NCBI RefSeq assembly: GCF_000024365.1
Contig: NC_013235.1
Span: 1,612,001-1,676,000 of the forward strand
Direction: 5' to 3'
Length of the DNA: 64,000 nucleotides
From: Nakamurella multipartita DSM 44233
GTDB lineage: Bacteria > Actinomycetota > Actinomycetes > Mycobacteriales > Nakamurellaceae
Part shown: positions 30,804 through 40,944 of the stretch, one piece after another
How positions within the stretch are numbered: position 1 is the first letter of the stretch
Layout of the letters: each line of letters opens with the position of its first letter
Program-made: the position numbers and the translations under genes
Notes under the pieces: model-generated
The model's input: only the letters and a program-made list of their open reading frames with translations
Databases searched by the model: none
Told to the model about the DNA's origin: nothing

Positions 30804-31379
30804 CTATTCGCCGTCGCCGAGCAACGGAACGCCGTCCCGGCAGATGGCGCGTTCGGGCAGGGTCGCGCCGATGATCGTGGAGGCCTGCTGCCAGGGCCCG
30901 GTGGAGGTGACCGCGGCCGGCACGGTCAGGGCGACCCGGACGGACCGGTCGACCAGGAAGTAGGTGGTGTCCCCGCCGGTGGACAGCGGCAACCAGGCCA
31001 CCCCGTCCACCTCCTGCAACGCCGCCGTGCAGGTCAGCTCCGCCGGGGTCGGCACCCCGCAGCGCAGGACCACCGCCGGCTCGCCCCAGGCCGCCACGCC
31101 GGCCAGGGAGGGATCGTCGGCGTGCTCGATGACGCGCCGGGGCAGGCCGGCCAGGGAATCGGGCAGCGCGGCCATCAGGCTCGTACACGCCGGCGTCGTC
31201 GCCCCGGGGGACTGCACCGAGGACAGGGACAACGGGTCGTCGACGGAGGTGGCCGGCCGGGACTTGACGTAGCCGGCGGCGACGATCACGCCGACCACGG
31301 CCAGCACGGCCACCGTGATGGCCGCGACCAACCGCCAGCGCGGCAGCCCGTCCCGGGCGGCCGGCGGCGACTCGGGCAT
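30804..31379 (-). CDS. DUF3515 family membrane-anchored protein
   Basis: This 191-aa protein has one N-terminal transmembrane helix (about residues 16-39, VAAITVAVLAVVGVIVAAGY) and an extracytoplasmic domain with three visible cysteines (in TPACTSLM, VLRCGVPTP and ELTCTAAL) plus a later one (AICRDG). It matches the actinobacterial DUF3515 family, whose M. tuberculosis member also neighbours ddl. No reaction is known. The ATG at 31379 was chosen; a GTG one codon upstream is also possible. It follows the Lrp/AsnC-type gene by 8 bp on the same strand. Confidence 0.82.
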   Translation of the reverse strand: MPESPPAARDGLPRWRLVAAITVAVLAVVGVIVAAGYVKSRPATSVDDPLSLSSVQSPGATTPACTSLMAALPDSLAGLPRRVIEHADDPSLAGVAAWGEPAVVLRCGVPTPAELTCTAALQEVDGVAWLPLSTGGDTTYFLVDRSVRVALTVPAAVTSTGPWQQASTIIGATLPERAICRDGVPLLGDGE

Positions 31380-31387
31380 CACTGCGG

Positions 31388-31621
31388 TCAGAGGTGCACC
31401 ACCGGGCAGGTGAGCGTCCGGGTGATCCCGGCAACCCCCTGAACCCGGGCGACGACCAGTTTGCCGAGCTCGTCCACGGTCTGCGCCTCGGCCCGGACGA
31501 TGACGTCGTAGGGGCCGGTCACGTCTTCGGCGCTGGTGACACCGGGCAGTTCGGCGATCGCCTGGGCGACCGCGGCGGCCTGGCCGACCTCGGTCTGGAT
31601 GAGGATGAACGCCTGCACCAC
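31388..31621 (-). CDS. Stand-alone Lrp/AsnC ligand-binding (RAM) domain protein
   Basis: This 77-aa protein consists only of the Lrp/AsnC effector-binding fold: VQAFILIQTEVGQAAAVAQA, then TGPYDVIVRAEAQTVDELGK and VQGVAGITRTLTCPVV. It has no DNA-binding helix-turn-helix. Such single-domain proteins are common beside thiL in actinobacteria and may bind amino acids; their role is unclear. The GTG pair at 31621/31618 follows GGAAGGGG, which places the start there rather than at the upstream ATG of the open frame. It is divergent from thiL and upstream of the DUF3515 gene. Confidence 0.82.
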   Translation of the reverse strand: MVQAFILIQTEVGQAAAVAQAIAELPGVTSAEDVTGPYDVIVRAEAQTVDELGKLVVARVQGVAGITRTLTCPVVHL

Positions 31622-31808
31622 GGTGTGCCCCTTCCGTACTTCTGCGAAATCCTGCGAACTCGTGCGAACGGTGTGGTTCCGGCCAGAGCCTATCGGTCCG
31701 CGCGACGTCCGATTCCCGGCACCCGGATCGGCCATGATGGTCAGGCGGCTTTCGACAGTTCCCGACAGCAGTGATCAACAGCGGCAGTGATCAACAGCGA
31801 GGTGCACC

Positions 31809-32771
31809 ATCAGCAACCAACCGGCCACCCTGGCCTCCACCGGCGAGTTCTCCGTGATCGACGCGCTGGTCGCGCGGACCGGTCAGCCGACGACCACCCT
31901 GCTCGGCCCCGGGGACGACTGCGCGATCGTCGCGGCGGCCGACGGCCGGGTGGTGGCCACCGTCGACGTGCTGGTCGACGGCGTGCACTTTCGCACCGAC
32001 TGGGCCAGCGGCGAGCAGATCGGCCGGCGGGCGGCGCTGGCCTCGATGGCCGACGTCGCCGCGATGGGCGCCACCCCGACGGCGCTGCTGGTCGGGCTAT
32101 GCGCGCCGGCCGAGACCCCGACCGACCTGGTGATGGACATCGGACGCGGCCTGGACGCCGAGGCGAGCAAGGTGGGCGCGGGCATCGTCGGCGGCGACAT
32201 CACCCGATCCACCGTGCTGACCATCTCGGTGACCGTGCTGGGTGATCTGGCCGGGCGGGAACCGGTGCGCCGGTCCGGGGCCCGGGTGGGCGACGTCGTC
32301 GCCGTGGTCGGGCGGCTGGGCTGGGCGGCCGCGGGCCTGGCCGTGCTGTCCCGCGGCTTCCGCTCGCCGGCCGCGCTGGTGGGCTCGTACCGGGTGCCCG
32401 AGCCGCCGATCGAGCAGGGCGTGGTCGCCGCGCTGGCCGGGGCGACGTCGATGATCGACGTGTCCGACGGCCTGATCGCCGACCTGGGCCACCTGGCCGA
32501 CGAGTCCGGGGTGGCCATCGAGGTGGCCACCCGGGTGGTGCCGGTGCACGCCCGGCTGACCGAGGTGGCCTCCGCGTTGGGCCGCGATCCGATGGAGTGG
32601 GCAATGACCGGCGGCGACGACCACGCGCTGGCCGCGACCTTCCCGGACAAGGCGTCGGTGCCGGCCGACTGGACGCCGATCGGCATGGTCCGCGAGGGCA
32701 GCGGGATCGTCGTCGACGGGCAGCCGTGGACCGGGACCGGCGGCTGGGACCACTTCGGCTCCGGCGGGTAG
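31809..32771 (+). CDS. thiL: Thiamine-monophosphate kinase, probable ATC start
   Basis: ThiL phosphorylates thiamine monophosphate to the active cofactor. The ATP/Mg2+ motifs are [10 protein letters not shown] and [17 protein letters not shown], with [19 protein letters not shown] and [16 protein letters not shown] following. The family N-terminus [13 protein letters not shown] lies upstream of the first GTG (31854), so translation must begin earlier. In that frame the only candidates after the stop codon are ATC at 31809 (preceded 6 nt by AGG) and CTG at 31830. Neither ATG, GTG nor TTG is available. I use ATC, giving about 320 aa. ung begins 11 bp after the stop. Confidence 0.88.
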   Translation: MSNQPATLASTGEFSVIDALVARTGQPTTTLLGPGDDCAIVAAADGRVVATVDVLVDGVHFRTDWASGEQIGRRAALASMADVAAMGATPTALLVGLCAPAETPTDLVMDIGRGLDAEASKVGAGIVGGDITRSTVLTISVTVLGDLAGREPVRRSGARVGDVVAVVGRLGWAAAGLAVLSRGFRSPAALVGSYRVPEPPIEQGVVAALAGATSMIDVSDGLIADLGHLADESGVAIEVATRVVPVHARLTEVASALGRDPMEWAMTGGDDHALAATFPDKASVPADWTPIGMVREGSGIVVDGQPWTGTGGWDHFGSGG

Positions 32772-32781
32772 CCTGCCGCCC

Positions 32782-33453
32782 ATGCCGGCACCGCTGAGTT
32801 CCCTTGTCGCCGACGACTGGGCGCAGTCCCTGGAACCGGTGGCCGACCGGATCACCGCGATGGGCGAGTTCCTGCGGGCCGAGGTGGCCGCCGGCCGCCC
32901 GTACCTGCCGGCCGGCCCGCACATCCTGCGCGCCTTCGAACGGCCGCAGGCCCAGGTCAAGGTGCTCATCGTGGGCCAGGACCCGTATCCCACCCCCGGC
33001 CATCCGATCGGCCTGTCGTTCGCGGTGGATCGCCACGTGCGTCCGGTGCCGCGCTCCCTGGGCAACATCTACAAGGAACTGCAGGCCGACACCGGGATCA
33101 CCCCGCCCGCGCACGGCGACCTGACCGCCTGGTCCGACCAGGGGGTGCTGCTGCTCAACCGGGTGCTGACCGTCCAGCCGGGCAAGCCCGCCTCGCATCG
33201 AGGCAAGGGCTGGGAGCCGGTCACCGACGAGGCCATCCGCTCGCTGGTGCGTCGCGGCGGCCCGCTGGTGGCCATCCTGTGGGGCCGGGACGCGCAGACC
33301 CTGCGGCCGCTGCTGGGTCAGACCCCGGTGATCGAGTCCGCGCACCCGTCGCCGATGTCGGCCGACCGCGGCTTCTTCGGGTCCCGGCCGTTCTCCCGGG
33401 TCAACCGTTCGCTGGTCGAGCAGGGCGGCGAACCGGTCGACTGGACCTTGTGA
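32782..33453 (+). CDS. ung: Uracil-DNA glycosylase
   Basis: Ung excises uracil from DNA in base-excision repair. The product is 223 aa, family 1. The catalytic water-activating Asp is in [20 protein letters not shown], the uracil-binding region in [11 protein letters not shown], and the leucine-loop His motif in [17 protein letters not shown]. The ATG at 32782 follows thiL closely. Its stop overlaps the GTG of the MFS gene (GTGA). Confidence 0.96.
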   Translation: MPAPLSSLVADDWAQSLEPVADRITAMGEFLRAEVAAGRPYLPAGPHILRAFERPQAQVKVLIVGQDPYPTPGHPIGLSFAVDRHVRPVPRSLGNIYKELQADTGITPPAHGDLTAWSDQGVLLLNRVLTVQPGKPASHRGKGWEPVTDEAIRSLVRRGGPLVAILWGRDAQTLRPLLGQTPVIESAHPSPMSADRGFFGSRPFSRVNRSLVEQGGEPVDWTL

Positions 33454-34652
33454 CCCCGTCCCGGCGGCTCACCGCGGCCCTGTTCGCGGGCGGCGTCGCC
33501 ACCTTCGCCGAGCTGTACGCGGTGCAGGCGGTGCTCCCCGGGCTGGCCGCCGAGTGGTCGCTGACCGAATCGCGGGCGACGCTGGCGGTGTCGGTGGCCA
33601 CCGGGGCGCTGGCCGTGTCGGTGCTGCCCTGGGCGGCCGTGGGCGACCGGATCGGGCGGGCCCGGGCGATGCGGATCTCGGCGCTGGTGGCCGCCCTGTC
33701 CGGACTGCTGGTGGCGATCGCCCCGACCTTCGAGATCCTGCTGGCCCTGCGGGCGGTGTCCGGAGCCGCCTTGGGCGCGTTGCCGGCCCTGGCCGTGGCG
33801 CACCTGGTGTCCGCCGCCCCGCCGGCCCGGGTGGCCGCGGCCGGCGGCCTGTACATCGCGGGCACGACAATCGGCGGATTGTCCGGCCGGGTGTTGACCG
33901 GTGCCGTCGGCGGGGTGTTCGGCTGGCGTTGGGGTCTGGTGACCACGGCGGCGTTCGTGGTCGTCGCCGCGGTGGTGTTCGTCGTGCTCCTGGAGTCTCC
34001 GGCCACGGCTCGCACCGCCGATCAGCTGGGCGGGCGGCCAGCGGGCGGGGAGGCGGCCAAGGTGCGGCTGGCGCTGTCCGACCGGGTCGCCTGGGTGTTC
34101 TACGCGCAGGCGTTCCTGCTGATGGGCGCCTTCGTCACGGTCTACAACCTGCTCTCGTTCCGGCTGCTGGCCGACCCCTACCGGCTGCCCGCCTCGGTGG
34201 TCAGCCTGCTGTTCCTGACCTACCTGGTGGGCACGATCGGCTCGTCCGGGGTCGGGCGGCTGGTGGCCGGATTGGGTCGCCGCCGGGTGCTGGCCGGGGC
34301 CGGGTTGACCATGGCCATCGGCGCGGCGATCACCGTGCCGGCGCCGCTGTGGAGCGTGCTGACCGGCCTGGTGCTGCTCACCTTCACCTTCTTCGTGGCG
34401 CACGCGATCGCCGCCACCTGGGCCGGGGAACGGGTGCCCGCGGCCCGCTCGCAGGCCTCCGCGATCTACTCGTTGGCCTACTACGCCGGCTCCAGCGTGG
34501 TCGGGCTGGTCGGGGCCGCCCTGTACGCCCGCGGCGGGTGGCCGGCCGCGATGACGTTGGTGGTGACGATCACCGCGGCCGCGGCGGTGTTGGCCTTCTT
34601 CGGCGCGCCGCGCCGGGATCGGCCGGCGGAGCGGCAGAGTTCCTCGGTGTGA
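33450..34652 (+). CDS. MFS transporter
   Basis: This 400-aa major facilitator has about 12 hydrophobic segments. The loop 2-3 signature appears as [14 protein letters not shown], and the loop 8-9 equivalent as [17 protein letters not shown]. The N-terminal [21 protein letters not shown] and the overall pattern resemble the YnfM/arabinose-efflux-like drug-export branch. The GTG start overlaps the ung stop by 4 bp, and the stop overlaps the channel gene start. The substrate cannot be assigned. Confidence 0.87.
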   Translation: MTPSRRLTAALFAGGVATFAELYAVQAVLPGLAAEWSLTESRATLAVSVATGALAVSVLPWAAVGDRIGRARAMRISALVAALSGLLVAIAPTFEILLALRAVSGAALGALPALAVAHLVSAAPPARVAAAGGLYIAGTTIGGLSGRVLTGAVGGVFGWRWGLVTTAAFVVVAAVVFVVLLESPATARTADQLGGRPAGGEAAKVRLALSDRVAWVFYAQAFLLMGAFVTVYNLLSFRLLADPYRLPASVVSLLFLTYLVGTIGSSGVGRLVAGLGRRRVLAGAGLTMAIGAAITVPAPLWSVLTGLVLLTFTFFVAHAIAATWAGERVPAARSQASAIYSLAYYAGSSVVGLVGAALYARGGWPAAMTLVVTITAAAAVLAFFGAPRRDRPAERQSSSV

Positions 34653-35197
34653 GTGAGCGTCCGCCGGCCCCGGAGCTGTCCTCGGGAATGGTCAAGCCGG
34701 CCCTGTGGATGGGGCTGCGGCTGGCCGTCTCGATCGTCGCGTTGCTGTGGGTCTACTACACGATCCCGGTCAAGGACTCCGCCGACGGCGACTCGGACCT
34801 GCCCTGGTTGCTGCTGGAGCTGCTCATCTTCGGCGCGATCGTGGGGGTGCAGGTGCCGCTGATCAGCCGGGCCCGGTACCCGGTGCTGCGGGGACTGGAG
34901 TCGCTGGCCCTGACCGTGCTGCTGTTCCTGCTGATCTTCGCCCGGGTGTACCTGTCCAACTCGGCCTCGGACCCCGCGGTGTTCACCCAGGTGTTGGACA
35001 AGGACACCGCGCTTTACTTCACCACCACGGTGTTCGCCACCGTCGGCTTCGGCGACATCGTCGCCGCGTCCAACCCGATGAAGCTGCTGGTGACCCTGCA
35101 GATGCTGCTGAACCTGGTGGTGTTCGGGCTGGTGATCCGGGTGATCACCTCGGCCGCCCAGCGGGGCATGGCCCGCAAGAAGAAGGACCAGAACTAG
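34649..35197 (+). CDS. Two-pore-helix-type potassium channel protein (ion_trans_2)
   Basis: This 182-aa membrane protein has hydrophobic segments at about residues 17-38, 50-72, 84-103 and 138-160. A pore loop lies between the last two, with the K+ selectivity filter TVGFGD in YFTTTVFATVGFGDIVAA. The C-terminus is short and basic (RKKKDQN), with no RCK domain. It likely conducts K+. The GTG start overlaps the MFS stop by 4 bp, so three genes from ung onward are translationally coupled. The ClC gene is convergent, 5 bp away. Confidence 0.85.
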   Translation: MSERPPAPELSSGMVKPALWMGLRLAVSIVALLWVYYTIPVKDSADGDSDLPWLLLELLIFGAIVGVQVPLISRARYPVLRGLESLALTVLLFLLIFARVYLSNSASDPAVFTQVLDKDTALYFTTTVFATVGFGDIVAASNPMKLLVTLQMLLNLVVFGLVIRVITSAAQRGMARKKKDQN

Positions 35198-35202
35198 CCG
35201 GT

Positions 35203-36606
35203 TCAGGCCTTGGGCGCCCCGACCGGCGCGGCCAGCGCCGCCGGACGCCGGGGTCCGGGCTCGGGCAGCACGAACGTCACCACGAACGCGACCGCGACCG
35301 CGATGACGACCTGCGGGGTGACCGAGAGCCCGTCGCTGCCCAGCAGCAGGACGGCCAGCAGGGTGGAGGTCATCGGCAGCCGCAGCATCGACGCGCACAT
35401 CGCCCCGATGCCCATGGCGATCGCCGGGGCCAGCGTCATCCCGGGCAACCCGGACGCGGCGATGCCCAGCGCGGCGCCGATGAACATCGACGGGAAGACC
35501 GGGCCACCGCGGAAGGCACTGAGCGAGAGGCTGTAGGCGAACGCCTTGGCCACGATGAGCACGATCAGGGCGCCGACCGAGTACTGCGCGGCGTTGCTGA
35601 CCAGCTCGGGCATCGCATCCTGACCGGAGAACAGCACCTGGGTGAAGCTGTGCCCGGTGATCAGCTGGTACACCATCGCGGCCGCGCCGACCAGCAGACC
35701 GAGGGCGCCGGTGACCAGGACCCGGTTGGTGTGCACCAGCGGTCGCAACGACAGCGCGCCCGAGCGGATGACCCAGGCCAGCAGCGCGCCGACCGCACCC
35801 ATCACGATCGCCCAGCACAGGGTGGCCACGGTGGGGCCGGAATCCGGCGGCACGGTGCCCAGGGACAGCGAGAACGTGCCCAGACCGGTGAGGTTGTCCA
35901 GCCCGACGAAGATCAGGGCGCCGATGCCGGAGGCGAGCAGGCCGGGCAGGGCGACCAGGCTCAGCGTGGCGCCGCCGATCCCGGCCGCCTCCATGATCAG
36001 GAAGGCGCCCAGCAGCGGGGAGCCCAGCAGGGTGCTGATGGCGGCGAAACTGCCGGCCGAGGCCATGATCGTGACGGCCATCGGCGGCGCGTCCGATCGG
36101 ACCAGCCGTACCACCAGGGCGGCCAGGCCACCGCCGATCGCGATCAGCGGGGCCTCGGGGCCGAGCACCGCGCCCAGGCTCAGCGTGGTCAGCGCGGCCA
36201 GGAAGACGCCGACGAGCTCCTTGCCGGTCGGCGGGGCGCCACCGGTCTGGAAGCCGAAGGCGGGGGAGTGGCCGCAGTTGCCGGGCAGGTAGCGGATGGT
36301 CAGCCCGGTCAGCAGACCGCACAGCAGCAGCCAGGGCAGTGGCCACCAGGCCGGGGCCGGGCCACCGGTCACCGAGGTGGGCAGGTCGGTGAACAGGTAC
36401 TGCTGGATCTTGCTGACCAGGGCCAGGAAGCCGTAGGCGATCGCCGAGATCGGGATGCCCAGGATGGCCGCCAGGATCAACGCGGACAGGTAGGCCGGCG
36501 ACCGGATGACCTTGCGCGGGTCGATCGCGGCCGGGCCGGCCGCGCCGGGAGCCGCACCGGCACCCGCGGGGGGTGACGCGGCCGGCGGGGTGGTCGAGTC
36601 GGCCAT
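35203..36606 (-). CDS. ClC-family chloride channel/transporter, divergent subfamily
   Basis: This 467-aa membrane protein has 10 or more hydrophobic helices. The gating-glutamate segment is AVLGPEAPLIAIGGG, keeping the Glu of the canonical GREGP motif but not its arginine. FRGGPVFPSMFIGAALG corresponds to the GGxFxPxLxxGA motif, and an Ala/Pro-rich tail of 28 residues precedes the membrane domain. It would move Cl- or exchange Cl-/H+; selectivity is uncertain because motif I is not canonical. The ATG at 36606 follows GAGAGGTG. It converges on the K+ channel gene. Confidence 0.86.
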   Translation of the reverse strand: MADSTTPPAASPPAGAGAAPGAAGPAAIDPRKVIRSPAYLSALILAAILGIPISAIAYGFLALVSKIQQYLFTDLPTSVTGGPAPAWWPLPWLLLCGLLTGLTIRYLPGNCGHSPAFGFQTGGAPPTGKELVGVFLAALTTLSLGAVLGPEAPLIAIGGGLAALVVRLVRSDAPPMAVTIMASAGSFAAISTLLGSPLLGAFLIMEAAGIGGATLSLVALPGLLASGIGALIFVGLDNLTGLGTFSLSLGTVPPDSGPTVATLCWAIVMGAVGALLAWVIRSGALSLRPLVHTNRVLVTGALGLLVGAAAMVYQLITGHSFTQVLFSGQDAMPELVSNAAQYSVGALIVLIVAKAFAYSLSLSAFRGGPVFPSMFIGAALGIAASGLPGMTLAPAIAMGIGAMCASMLRLPMTSTLLAVLLLGSDGLSVTPQVVIAVAVAFVVTFVLPEPGPRRPAALAAPVGAPKA

Positions 36607-36739
36607 CGGGGCACCTCTCAGTGGCGGAAGGCGGTTCCGAGCCGACAACATAACCCGCTGGGCGGTTTGTCCCCGGCCCACCCGCCGCAGTTCACCCCAG
36701 GTGGAGGAGCCGGATCGTTCGGGGTCCGCCAGCAGGGGC

Positions 36740-37804
36740 CTACAGCAGGGTGGCGTCCCAGGTGCTGATCGCCTCGGCCGACCGCGGCGGGGTCACCGCG
36801 CGGTCGACGGCATCGAAGGCCCCGACCGCGGCCAGCAGCGAGGGCAGCACCAGCAGCGCACCGACCCCGGAGTGCCCCGTCGTCGACCAGTCGGTGAGCG
36901 GCTGGCGTCCCAGCAGGTCCAGCAGTCGCGGATGCCCGCGTTCGGGGGCCAGCGAGGACACCAGCAGGTAGGTGTCGGCGCCCGGCGCGAGGCGGTGGGC
37001 CAGGACGGCGGCCACGGTGCTGGGCATGTCGTGCACGAGCACCGGGGTGCGCCGCACCGCCGCCTGGGCGATGAACCCGGTCAGCGCAGCCAGGTCGGGC
37101 CCGCCGCCGACCCGCAGCATGGTCAGGGCGTCGGCGCCGGCCCGGCGGATCCGGAACAGGGCATCGCGCACGATGGCCGCCTTGCGGATCCAGGCGTTGT
37201 CGTCGATGCCCGATCCGCGGGAGGTGGCCTCGACCGGCTCCATCGCGGTCAGCGCGGCGGTGATCGCGGCGACCGGGGTGCTCACCCCGACCCCGCAGGT
37301 CGCACCGACCAGCAGGTCGGCGCCGGAGTCGACGGCGGCGTCGGCCTGATCCCGGCCGGCCTGCACCGCCGCGGCCAGCTCGTCCTCGGTCAGCGCGTCG
37401 CTGCGATCGATCCGGCCGGCCGGGCGGGCCTGGGCCAACCGGTCGGGCACGGCCGGGTCGGGTACGGCCAGACCGACGTCGACCACGTTCACCCCCACCC
37501 CCGAGTGCCGGGCCAGGCCGGCGGCCAACCCGACACCGGTGGCCAGCTCGACCGCGCGGGCCACCGACTGCGACGCCGGGGCGGCCGAGATGGCGGCCTG
37601 GGACACCGCGTGGTCGGCGGCGAAGACGGTCAGCCGGGGGTGGGGCAGCAACGGCCCGTCCCCGGGCCCGCGGGAGCCGGCCAGCAGGTCGATCACCGAC
37701 GCCCACACCCCCAGCGCGCCGACCGGGAGTCGATCGCGCACGGCGGCCGCGGCCAGGACGGCCTCGGCGTCCAGGGCGGGCACGGGCGGCAGATCGAGGA
37801 CCAT
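36740..37804 (-). CDS. CobT-like phosphoribosyltransferase lacking canonical catalytic glutamates
   Basis: This 354-aa protein belongs to the nicotinate-nucleotide:dimethylbenzimidazole phosphoribosyltransferase (CobT) family by overall alignment: FAADHAVSQAAISAAP, AVDSGADLLVGATCGVG, GIDDNAWIRKAAIVRDALFR, and VGGGPDLAALTGFIAQAAVRRTPV. By my alignment the residues at the two catalytic glutamates of Salmonella CobT (E174, E317) are Thr169 and Ser312, and the hallmark LGEGTGA is replaced by TTGHSGVGA. It may therefore be inactive, use a different base, or do another reaction in lower-ligand assembly. No other cobalamin gene or riboswitch is nearby. The ATG at 37804 opens the conserved region. 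Confidence 0.75.
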   Translation of the reverse strand: MVLDLPPVPALDAEAVLAAAAVRDRLPVGALGVWASVIDLLAGSRGPGDGPLLPHPRLTVFAADHAVSQAAISAAPASQSVARAVELATGVGLAAGLARHSGVGVNVVDVGLAVPDPAVPDRLAQARPAGRIDRSDALTEDELAAAVQAGRDQADAAVDSGADLLVGATCGVGVSTPVAAITAALTAMEPVEATSRGSGIDDNAWIRKAAIVRDALFRIRRAGADALTMLRVGGGPDLAALTGFIAQAAVRRTPVLVHDMPSTVAAVLAHRLAPGADTYLLVSSLAPERGHPRLLDLLGRQPLTDWSTTGHSGVGALLVLPSLLAAVGAFDAVDRAVTPPRSAEAISTWDATLL

Positions 37805-37984
37805 TGGGCTGAGTATGCCGATGACGGGCCCTCGCCGGCCCCGCGACCCGTCCACTTGCGCAACGGCCGTGCCCGGGATCGTAAAGCCATGGGAAAATGT
37901 GCTGCTCACAGGGGATTGTCAGACTGCCCCGATAGCGTTGCCGTTACCAGCACGGTGAGTTCGACCACACGAAGGGAGAAACCG

Positions 37985-38182
37985 ATGGTGTACCTGTGGC
38001 GCTACGCGGACGAAGCCGGTGTCGTGGCCGAAGGGCCGGAGATGTCGTTCGGCTCCCAGGACGAGGCCGAACAGTGGCTCGGTGAGACCTGGCCCGATCT
38101 GCTCGAGCGCGGCATCAGTGCCGTCTCGCTGTTCAACGACCAGCAGGCGATCTACGGGCCGATGGCCCTGGCCGAAGCCTGA
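37985..38182 (+). CDS. Small conserved actinobacterial protein
   Basis: This 65-aa acidic protein (starts MVYLWRYADEAGVVAEGPEM) is rich in Trp, Glu and Asp. It contains GSQDEAEQWLGETWPDLLERG and ends IYGPMALAEA. A good ribosome-binding site (GAAGGGAGAAACCG) precedes the ATG. I recognise it as a type of short actinobacterial hypothetical protein but know no function. It has no signal peptide or membrane segment. It stands alone between the divergent cobT-like gene and valS. Confidence 0.75.
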   Translation: MVYLWRYADEAGVVAEGPEMSFGSQDEAEQWLGETWPDLLERGISAVSLFNDQQAIYGPMALAEA

Positions 38183-38244
38183 GCCCGCCGGCCTCGCGCT
38201 GATCGGCGTCCAAGGACGCCGCGCGCGGTCCCTAGACTTGTCGG

Positions 38245-40944
38245 GTGACTTCCACCGCCGCCCATCCCGCACACGACGATCTGCCCAAGCAGTACGACCC
38301 GGCGGCGGTCGAGGTACCCCTGTACGCACGTTGGCAGCAGGCCGGCTACTTCAAGGCCGACGAGGGCGCGGTGCTGCGCGGCGAGCGCAAGCCGTTCTCG
38401 ATCGTGCTGCCGCCGCCCAATGTCACCGGCAACCTGCACGTCGGGCATGCGCTGGACCACACCCTGATGGACGTGCTCACCCGCTGGCACCGGATGTCCG
38501 GCGACGAAGCGCTGTGGTTGCCCGGCATGGATCACGCCGGCATCGCCACCCAGACCGTGGTCGAACGGCAGCTGGCCTCGAAAGGAAGCAGCCGGCAAGA
38601 ACTTGGCCGCGAGCTGTTCGTGCAGAAGGTGTGGGACTGGAAGGCCGAATCCGGCGGCGCGATCCTGGGCCAGATGAAGCGCCTGGGCGACTCGGTCGAC
38701 TGGGACCGTGAGCGGTTCACCCTCGACGAGGGACTGTCCGACGCCGTGCAGACCATCTTCAAGCGGATGTTCGAGGACGGCCTGATCTACCGGGCCGAGC
38801 GGATCATCAACTGGTGCCCGGGGTGCCTGACCGCCCTGTCCGACATCGAGGTCGAGCACTCCGACGACGACGGCGAACTGGTCTCCATCCGCTACGGATC
38901 GGGCGAGGGGGACGGCGAGGCCGATGACGCGGTGGTGGTCGCCACCACCCGGGTGGAGACCATGCTCGGAGACACCGCGATCGCGGTGCACCCCGACGAC
39001 GAGCGGTACCGGCACCTGATCGGGCGCACCGTGCTGCTACCCATCGTCAACCGGCAGATCCCGGTGGTGGCCGACGAGCACGTCGACCCGCAGTTCGGCA
39101 CCGGCGCGGTCAAGGTCACCCCGGCGCACGACCCCAATGACTTCGAGATCGGCCGCCGGCACGGCCTGGACGCGCCGACGATCATGAACGAGAGGGCCGA
39201 GATCACCGGCACCGGAACCCGTTTCGACGGGATGGACCGGTTCGCGGCCCGGGTGGCAATCAAGCAGGAGCTGCGCGCACAGGGCCGGATCGTGGCCGAG
39301 AAGGTGCCCTACGTGCACGCCGTCGGCCATTGCTCGCGGTCCGACGACGTCATCGAGCCGCGGCTGTCCACCCAGTGGTTCGTGCGGGTGGAGTCGCTGG
39401 CCAAGGCGGCCGGCGACGCCGTCCGCGACGGCCGGACGACGATCCACCCGCCCGAGCTCGCCGCCCGGTACTTCGACTGGGTCGACAACATGCACGACTG
39501 GTGCATCTCCCGGCAGCTGTGGTGGGGGCACCGCATCCCCGTCTGGTACGGACCGGACGGTCAGATGCGGGCGGTCGGTCCGGGGGAGGAGCCGCCGGGC
39601 GAGGGCTGGACCCAGGACCCCGACGTGCTCGACACCTGGTTCTCCTCCGGGCTGTGGCCGTTCTCGACCATGGGCTGGCCGGAGCAGTCCGACACCCTCA
39701 AGGCGTTCTATCCGACCTCGGTGCTGGTCACCGGCTACGACATCCTGTTCTTCTGGGTCGTCCGGATGATGATGTTCGGCCTGTACGCGACGGCCAACGA
39801 GGACGGCGAGCCGCAGGTGCCGTTCCACACGGTGGCCCTGCACGGGCTGGTCCGGGACCAGTTCGGCAAGAAGATGTCCAAGTCGCGGGGCAATACCGTG
39901 GACCCGCTCAAGTGGATCGACACCTACGGGGCCGACGCGGTCCGGTTCACCCTGGCCCGCGGCTCCAACCCGGGGGCCGACCAGGCCATCGCCGAGGAGT
40001 GGGTAGCCGGCGCCGGCAAGTTCTGCTCGAAGCTGTTCAACGCCACCCGGTTCGCGCTGCTCAACGGTGCGGTGGTGCCGGACGTCGCCCTGATCGAGGC
40101 GGACCTGACCCCGGCCGACCGGTGGATCCTGGACCGGCTGGACGAGATGGTCACGACCACCACGGCGCTGCTGGGCGACTTCCAGTTCGCCAAGGCCGCC
40201 GAGGGTCTCTACCACTTCGCCTGGGACGAGGTCTGCGACTGGTACCTGGAACTGGCCAAGGTGCAGATCGCGGCCGGCGAGCGGGGCGAGGACGGCCCCG
40301 ACCGGTTGGTCACCACCCGGCAGGTGCTCGGCACCGTGCTGGACGGCCTGCTGCGGCTGCTGCACCCGTTCGTGCCGTTCGTCACCGACACCCTGTGGAC
40401 GTCGCTGACCGGCCAGGAGTCGCTGGTGATCGCGGCCTGGCCGGAGTCCTCCGGGCGCACCGCGCAGCCGGCGGCGGCGGACTGGGTCCGCGACGTGCAG
40501 ACCCTGTCCACCGAGATCCGGCGGGCCCGGGCCGATCAGAAAGTGCCGCCGAGCCGCGCCCTGCCGGCCCGGATCGTAGGCGCCGACGGCGGCCTGGACC
40601 TCACCGCGCGGGCACTGACCCGGCTGACCGCGGACGGCGGTGACGCGGCCGGCTTCCAGGCCACCGTGACGCTGCCGGTTCGGCTGTCCGCCGGCGTGGT
40701 CACGGTGCAGCTGGACACCAGCGGCGTGCTCGACGTGGGCGCCGAGATCGCCCGGGCGACCAAGGATCTGGCTGCCGCCCAGAAGGAGATCGCGGACTGC
40801 GGGCGCAAGCTCGGCAACGCCGACTTCCTGGCCAAGGCCCCCGAGGCGGTGGTCGGCAAGATCCGGGCCCGCGCCGACAAGGCGGCCCAGGACGTCGACC
40901 GGCTCACCGAGCGGTTGCGGTCGCTGCGCGAGGACGGCCGGTGA
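38245..40944 (+). CDS. valS: Valine--tRNA ligase
   Basis: ValS charges tRNA-Val and edits threonine. The 899-aa class I enzyme shows the HIGH equivalent in [20 protein letters not shown] and the KMSKS motif in [15 protein letters not shown]. The CP1 editing domain lies at about residues 200-340 ([19 protein letters not shown]), the anticodon-binding domain follows, and a C-terminal coiled-coil tRNA arm occupies the last 70 residues ([20 protein letters not shown]). The GTG at 38245 is used. The stop overlaps the folC start by 4 bp. Confidence 0.97.
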   Translation: MTSTAAHPAHDDLPKQYDPAAVEVPLYARWQQAGYFKADEGAVLRGERKPFSIVLPPPNVTGNLHVGHALDHTLMDVLTRWHRMSGDEALWLPGMDHAGIATQTVVERQLASKGSSRQELGRELFVQKVWDWKAESGGAILGQMKRLGDSVDWDRERFTLDEGLSDAVQTIFKRMFEDGLIYRAERIINWCPGCLTALSDIEVEHSDDDGELVSIRYGSGEGDGEADDAVVVATTRVETMLGDTAIAVHPDDERYRHLIGRTVLLPIVNRQIPVVADEHVDPQFGTGAVKVTPAHDPNDFEIGRRHGLDAPTIMNERAEITGTGTRFDGMDRFAARVAIKQELRAQGRIVAEKVPYVHAVGHCSRSDDVIEPRLSTQWFVRVESLAKAAGDAVRDGRTTIHPPELAARYFDWVDNMHDWCISRQLWWGHRIPVWYGPDGQMRAVGPGEEPPGEGWTQDPDVLDTWFSSGLWPFSTMGWPEQSDTLKAFYPTSVLVTGYDILFFWVVRMMMFGLYATANEDGEPQVPFHTVALHGLVRDQFGKKMSKSRGNTVDPLKWIDTYGADAVRFTLARGSNPGADQAIAEEWVAGAGKFCSKLFNATRFALLNGAVVPDVALIEADLTPADRWILDRLDEMVTTTTALLGDFQFAKAAEGLYHFAWDEVCDWYLELAKVQIAAGERGEDGPDRLVTTRQVLGTVLDGLLRLLHPFVPFVTDTLWTSLTGQESLVIAAWPESSGRTAQPAAADWVRDVQTLSTEIRRARADQKVPPSRALPARIVGADGGLDLTARALTRLTADGGDAAGFQATVTLPVRLSAGVVTVQLDTSGVLDVGAEIARATKDLAAAQKEIADCGRKLGNADFLAKAPEAVVGKIRARADKAAQDVDRLTERLRSLREDGR

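Noticed and set aside
36607-37984. A cobalamin riboswitch near the CobT-like gene
   Set aside because: I looked for the conserved B12-box (GCCACTG-like) in the flanking regions and saw none; the gene may not be in a cobalamin regulon.
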